Positions 59,426 to 64,000 of a DNA stretch of 64,000 bases are shown piece after piece (position 1 is the stretch's first letter; each line of letters opens with the position of its first letter). This DNA comes from Ischnura elegans (taxonomy: Eukaryota > Arthropoda > Insecta > Odonata > Coenagrionidae). The stretch covers positions 47,492,881 through 47,556,880 of the forward strand of contig NC_060252.1 of assembly GCF_921293095.1 (NCBI RefSeq). The letters are read 5' to 3'. The translations under genes were made by a program, and so were the position numbers. The notes beneath the pieces were generated by a model. The model made no database searches, had not been told where the DNA came from, and saw only the letters and a program-made list of their open reading frames with translations.

Positions 59426-59999
59426 AAAATGGCCGAATAAAATAAAAAGCTTTTCAAATTGTTCACTCGTACCTTGTAAAACCGAGGCAGCAAGCTGAGA
59501 AAGGTGTGACTCGGCCATTACCTCTCACGCTTCTTAATATGCCTTCACAGGGACCGACAAATGGGTATGCACTGAAATTGAAGCGAAATGAATACGGCAT
59601 ACAAACTGTAAACATTGTGCAATGAAGTATTTATCGTGCTTCAATAGAACGTTGGTGTTCTCACCATCCCTTTTTTCCGCAAAGCAATGTTATAAAATTC
59701 GATTATTTCCATTAGAAAATTGTGCCCCTTAAAATAATTACATTTTTTACGTTTAATGAATTAGTGAAAAGGGGAGAGGATTTAAAAGCCTGTTTATTAT
59801 TTAAAGTCAGTGATTTCTGTGAATCAATAAATGCTTTCACATCATAGTAATGGAAGCTTTTAGTGCAGCAAAATATGCGTTAATTATTAGCTTCTTTATT
59901 TATGTTTTATAATTATTTACATTATAGTAATTTATTTAATACTCGTTTCTATGCTGTAGTGTATGTTTTAAGCTCAGCACTTTTTTAATGGTCGAATAT

Positions 60000-60370
60000 C
60001 GATTTATCGTTTTTTTCTAGAGTTTCGTATTCTCAGAATTTTGAATTCCAATCCACATTATCAAAGGCCTTTTCAAAGTCGATACTCTGAATACTGGTTT
60101 GCTCTCCTCTATTACATTCTCTAAAGCTAGCCGAAATCGCTTCTCTTGTGCCCTTGCTCTTCCTAAATCCGAATAGGTCCGCTTCCAAGATTACATATTC
60201 TCTTAGTTCTAGTCTCGAGTAGATGATTCTTGTGAGTATCTTCGATTCATGTGTCGTCACACTTTCCTTCTAATATACATATATGCAAACTTCTTTCTGC
60301 AGTCTTCTTTTACGGAATAGGAGTAACTTTAATCATCTCGAACTCTCTTGATAGGTATAAAACCCATTGA
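60000..60370 (-). pseudogene. LINE reverse transcriptase fragment
   Basis: A 75-codon minus-strand frame reads THESKILTRIIYSRLEL, then LFGFRKSKGTREAI, then IDFEKAFDNVDW. These are the RT block with FGFRKGxGTR (motif 2a) and motif A (D-EKAFD-V), typical of animal LINEs of the same broad type as families A and B. Motifs B and C are missing on the 3' side, so it is an internal fragment. The segment 60261-60370 may hold the preceding RPISL block, with shifts. Confidence 0.65.
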
Positions 60371-60729
60371 GAATATTTCGCGGACGAATTAGGTTTAAGT
60401 CTTCAGTTAATTTGATTAGCAGGAATATCATGTATTTCTTCTTCTTAATCCATATATTCTCCCTCGCATGCGTCAGATGTGTTTGTTTAAAATAATGTTT
60501 GAAATATCTTTTAAGCCAATGATAATTACTTTTTCTATTACCTGGGCCTGGGGAGCATGGAATACCCTCCGAGAGAGTTCTCCCGTGTGTAGTTATTTAG
60601 AAATACCCATTTTTTATGCATTTTGGAGCCTAGATTTTAATTTTTATTCTTAAAACCAAATTAAATTGACCGCTTTTAGAAATTTAAGGATAAAAAGCCA
60701 TAAATTAACAAATATGAAATAATTATGAT

Positions 60730-60790
60730 TTAATGGGGGGGGGGGGGGGTAATCACTTATGTGACCCCCTCCTAAATCCGCCCTACTCTA
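60730..60790 (+). repeat. G-run with MITE-like right end
   Basis: A run of 16 G at about 60736-60751 is followed by GACCCCCTCCTAAATCCGCC, reminiscent of the G-rich ends of the window's MITE family. Too short to classify. Confidence 0.3.
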
Positions 60791-61524
60791 TGACACGTGT
60801 GTGTTGTCGTGTGCTCAGATTTAAGGCATTTCAGTTGAAGAGAATCCAGAATTGAGGAGGCAAACTGGCGAGGCGTTCCGCTGTGTTTCGGCAATTGCAT
60901 TGAGTGCGAAAAACCTTTTACGTCAACAAGCGGAGTCGAAGGTGATTAACCAGTTTCTCGTACCTTTCATCCTCACCGCTGGCGTTTATTCATCCGTTCT
61001 CCCTCTCGGCTCGTTTAGATCCAAGAAGCCTGTAATTATAGACTTTCATCGGTCCGTAATTGTTACCTAACATGCATGAAACACAAGGGTGCAGCGATCG
61101 TCTTGGAAACCCTCCAGAATCATCCTCAATCGGGCTGGATAACAAGCGAGAATGGTTTAATGAAGCAGAAACTTCTTTTGATGGTACTTCTTTTGATCTG
61201 CGCAAGAAATATGTCAGTTTTATTTATATCAGATTCAGTTCTCAAGATATTGTCTTGTTCAGGGAAAACATTTCACTGCGGGAAGGAATTGCTCACCGGT
61301 GTAAAACAGCAACAAACTGCGAATACAACAGATTTGGGTACGTAATACTGATAAGGATTTGAAACCCAAAATTCACTAAATCATTCTCAATTATGTGGTT
61401 TTCCATTATAGGGTTTCTTGGGAAGTTAAATTTTACTTACACCACTACTTCTTTTTACATAAAACGACCCGCATTTACGATATCACTAAGTTGCAATCAT
61501 AAGACGAAAACAGAATAATTTGCT

Positions 61525-61570
61525 CCTGATGGTGATGATTAGTCGCCGAAACCCGGGTTGCTTTATCTAA
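61525..61570 (+). ncRNA. Penelope-type terminus, hammerhead-like
   Basis: CTGATGG, a stem GGTGA/TCGCC, then GAAAC CCGG GTT. The second core and a GUU triplet are intact and the first core has one change. No element body is recognised upstream. Confidence 0.35.
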
Positions 61571-62661
61571 AAAAAGTGTTGTTAGATGTATTAAGTGTTT
61601 AGGTGTAGTAAAACAGTGTAAGTTACCTAAATAAAAGTTAACTGATCAAAAAAAACCTGATTTGATTCCCACTGAAAACACTTTTAACGCTATTATAATA
61701 TTGAGGCACCTCTTGAACCTAATTTTTCTTTCTTTTGAGAATTAAATGATGCTTTTTAACAGTCATTCGTGGAATTAACATCAAGGAAAATATGTAATTT
61801 TTGTTGCCATGTTTCAGTAATGGTGAGATCGGAATTAAACCTGTAGCTTGATGGATGCGCTGAATGGCCTGGTATAATTTTGTTTGCACTACATTTAAAA
61901 AAGCGTTCGGAGTGAATGACAGACCTCCAGGGTGTGGCGTCGTAAGCAATTTTACGATTCGACAGCAGATGATTTTTCACTTCGAACCGCCTTACGTCGC
62001 CAAACACGCTTCGGAAGGTTCGTTGTGTGAGGGGTAAGAAATGCAAATAGCCTCTGGATAAAAAAACACCACCTGGTGATTTAATTGGCAATGAGCATCG
62101 TTGGCTATCAGCTTACGGGAGGAATGGCGTGTGTGTTTTACGGCCATCAGATAAGAGTCGGAGGAAATGGATTCAGAAACGCTTTGGAGTGGCTCGTTTA
62201 TATCATTCCTCTACTTCTTTTTATTCACACCTTCCCGACCCATTGGGCTTTCTTCCCTTTGAAGTGAGAGGCAGTGAATGTTTCGAGTCGTGCTTAGATA
62301 AGGGGTTGTGCGGTAAATATTTTCATTTTTTTTACAGTGGAGTGAAATGAATGCTAAGGCTAGTTGTGCTCAGTTCTCAGGCTCCATAATTTTCTTAGAT
62401 AAAATATTATGTATTTGAGAAATAGTCAATTTTTGAAAAAGATCTACTTTATATACTGTGATGATTTCAAGATTCCAGTGTGTGTTTGTAACAAGTGACA
62501 CGTAACTAAAAAAAGGCCAAACAAGACCGTTCGAGATGAAGGAATGTGTTCGGTTTTGCGCCAAACGCTCTCGTTTTGTCTGAGTTACGACCCGAGCGGC
62601 GCTGCCTTCGCCCTCCCCCACTTCCTCTCGTCTCGTGCGGGCCGGATCGACGGAGCGACTT

Positions 62662-62663
<2 letters not shown>

Positions 62664-62700
<37 letters not shown>
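62664..62700 (+). repeat. (CT)n microsatellite
   Basis: An uninterrupted CT dinucleotide run of about 37 bases within the LTR candidate. It generates artificial Ser/Leu and Arg/Glu repeat frames on both strands (62506-62879), none of which I accept as genes. Confidence 0.9.
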
Positions 62701-62703
<3 letters not shown>

Positions 62704-62794
62704 CGTCACCGGCGGAGAAACTCCTCGCACCTGCCCTGCCGTACTCTCTCTGCGGTTGCCGGGCACTGGACACGTCGCAACGGCCTGCCAACTG

Positions 62795-62946
62795 CTGGTC
62801 CTTCGGGCTCACCTATTGTGTTATAATTGTGTTGAACTTTAACTTGAGCTGGTCCTTCGGCTCACCTATTGTGTTATAATTGTGTTGAACTTTAACTTGA
62901 GCTGGTCCTTCGGCTCACCTATTGTGTTATAATTGTGTTGAACTTT
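62795..62946 (+). repeat. Three ~53 bp tandem units carrying PBS-like cores
   Basis: Units start at about 62795, 62849 and 62902. Each begins CTGGTCCTTCGG(G)CTCACC and continues TATTGTGTTATAATTGTG and TTGAACTTT. Unit 1 has an extra G. Unit 3 degenerates after GAACTTT. TGGTCCTTCGG is the first 11 bases of the PBS at 63006-63025. Confidence 0.85.
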
Positions 62947-63005
62947 CAATTTTGTATTAAAACTATACTGTCTGAAAATGTGGTTTATTTCCGCCACATT
63001 TATTT

Positions 63006-63025
63006 TGGTCCTTCGGGCCGGATTC
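63006..63025 (+). promoter_or_regulatory. Primer binding site, tRNA-Tyr type
   Basis: TGGTCCTTCGGGCCGGATTC is complementary, with about two mismatches in 20, to the 3' end of insect tRNA-Tyr (which ends CGAAGGACCA). It lies 313 bases before the gag start. It would prime minus-strand DNA synthesis. The tRNA comparison is from memory of the conserved tRNA-Tyr acceptor arm. Confidence 0.65.
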
Positions 63026-63338
63026 ATTGTATTCGCAATCAGTGCATGAGTTTATTGTACCCAGTGCTTGTAAGATACAGTCAAGTAGTATCATCGCTAA
63101 ATGTTGCTCTTTTCTGCTCATTTTTTAAGTTTTTTGTTACGCTGCATCTACAATCAAGTTGTACTCCGCTGACGGGTGACGACACGTGCTCCTGACTCAT
63201 CGTTGGATTTGACGAGCACACTGACGAGCGTACGTTATCCTACTCCTCTCCTCTCCTATTTTCTACCTCGCGGCTGCCCACGGGAAAATGGTATGGATAT
63301 TTTTTGTATCTTCTTAGTGTGTGTGAATACTCTTAAAA

Positions 63339-64000
63339 ATGAATTTTGCAACTTTTACTCGAAAGTCAAATCTCTTGAAGAAGAGGCTTGAAAGGGTTCA
63401 TGGTTCCGTGCTCTCAACGGAAGCCTCATCGAAAGAGTCCCCTCTTTCAGACATCCAAATTAGGCGTTTGACTTGCTGGAAAAATGAGATTGATAATACG
63501 ATAAGTGAATTCAATGATTTAGTGAATCGTTTCATCGATACAGAGACTCCCGCGGGGCTACAAGATGACGAACTTTTGGTGAAATTACGCGAAGAAATGT
63601 TAGATCTCTGTGTCGACGCAAATTGCATTATTTCTGCATTGCTGCCGATGGCAAACGTTAAACCAGACTACCTCGCCGGAACTCTTGGTGAAAATCCGCT
63701 CCCGCGATCCTCTGTTCGATTGCCAAAGCTTGAGCTGCCGCAATTTTCGGGCGAACCCATTAAATGGATGCACTACTACAACGCGTTTGACGTAACAATC
63801 CATAAGAATCAAGTGTTATCCTCAGTAGAAAAGTTCCAGTACTTGCTAAGTTCTCTTCGCGGTGAAGCTCTGCAATTAGTTTCCGGATTGCCCATTACCG
63901 GAGAAAATTATAAGATTGCTTGGGATTTGTTGCATCAGCGTTATCACAACGTGCGGAAATTAGTGTCTCTTCATGTAAGCAAGATTCTGGACATGCCTCC
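63339..64000 (+). CDS. BEL/Pao retrotransposon gag (DUF1759-type), partial
   Basis: The frame opens with ATG at 63339 and runs without a stop for 220 codons to the window edge. The N-terminus is basic (RKSNLLKKRLERV), followed by a helical region, SDIQIRRLTCWKNEIDNTIS. From about residue 127 it reads RLPKLELPQFSGEPIKWMHY, then HKNQVLSSVEKFQYLLSSLR, GEALQLVSGLPITGENYKIA and LLHQRYHN. This is the hallmark block of the DUF1759 gag domain in insect BEL/Pao elements. Gag forms the particle that packages element RNA. Protease, RT, RNase H and integrase would lie to the right. The upstream PBS and LTR candidate fit. With no lesion in the visible part, the copy may be young. An in-frame ATG start with AAAA before it is plausible. 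Confidence 0.9.
   Translation, partial: MNFATFTRKSNLLKKRLERVHGSVLSTEASSKESPLSDIQIRRLTCWKNEIDNTISEFNDLVNRFIDTETPAGLQDDELLVKLREEMLDLCVDANCIISALLPMANVKPDYLAGTLGENPLPRSSVRLPKLELPQFSGEPIKWMHYYNAFDVTIHKNQVLSSVEKFQYLLSSLRGEALQLVSGLPITGENYKIAWDLLHQRYHNVRKLVSLHVSKILDMP

Larger units (their letters stand above)
62545..62998 (+). mobile_element. Candidate 5' LTR of a BEL/Pao retrotransposon
   Basis: The segment starts TGTGTTCGG and ends GCCACA, giving the TG...CA ends expected of an LTR, a few bases before a tRNA-Tyr-type primer binding site at 63006. It contains a CT microsatellite and three tandem units. The matching 3' LTR lies outside the window, so both boundaries are inferred. An alternative end is near 62795, just before the first PBS-like repeat. 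Confidence 0.5.

Noticed and set aside
62506-62879. Overlapping frames with Ser/Leu or Arg/Glu repeats on both strands
   Set aside because: They are translations of the CT microsatellite and tandem repeats in the LTR candidate, not proteins.

Overview
This is AT-rich, gene-poor eukaryotic DNA, most likely from an arthropod and probably an insect. That placement rests on the transposon content: BEL/Pao, Penelope-like, CR1/Jockey-group LINEs, mariner, and tRNA-derived SINEs. I cannot name the species. I found no host protein-coding exon, rRNA gene or intact tRNA gene that I can defend. Almost everything recognisable is a transposable element or its decay product, and most short open frames look like chance.

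Layout. 0-9 kb: a Penelope-like (PLE) C-terminal fragment followed by a well-formed hammerhead-ribozyme-like motif (minus strand, 2977-3022), a tRNA-derived SINE, a near-perfect 233 bp foldback (4080-4312) and a decayed tandem array with a period of about 178 bp (7071-8520). 9-20 kb: LINE 3' ends, and a 1454 bp TIR element (12752-14205) inserted at TA inside an older repeat whose paralogous empty site survives near 7725. A 262 bp MITE with 15 bp TIRs lies at 18716-18977. 20-32 kb: two PLE-type foldbacks, LINE remnants, a PLE relic with a GIY-YIG endonuclease bracketed by inverted termini (25028-25945), and several SINEs. 32-50 kb: a hAT-like element (33671-34452), one arm of a ~550 bp inverted duplication (37003-37563 against 49603-50192), and the main coding feature, a LINE endonuclease/reverse transcriptase ORF (39311-41782). 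That LINE sits between perfect 82 bp inverted repeats that carry hammerhead-like cores and is probably framed by a 13 bp target duplication. 50-64 kb: MITE, mariner and LINE relics, then the 5' end of a young BEL/Pao retrotransposon. It has an LTR candidate, a tRNA-Tyr-type primer binding site, PBS-like tandem repeats, and a gag ORF that runs off the right edge.

The most interesting theme is the recurrence of Penelope-type termini (CTGATGA-like core, short stem, GAAAC, GUH). They occur at about ten places, often as inverted pairs. One pair brackets a Penelope endonuclease relic as expected; another brackets an unrelated LINE.
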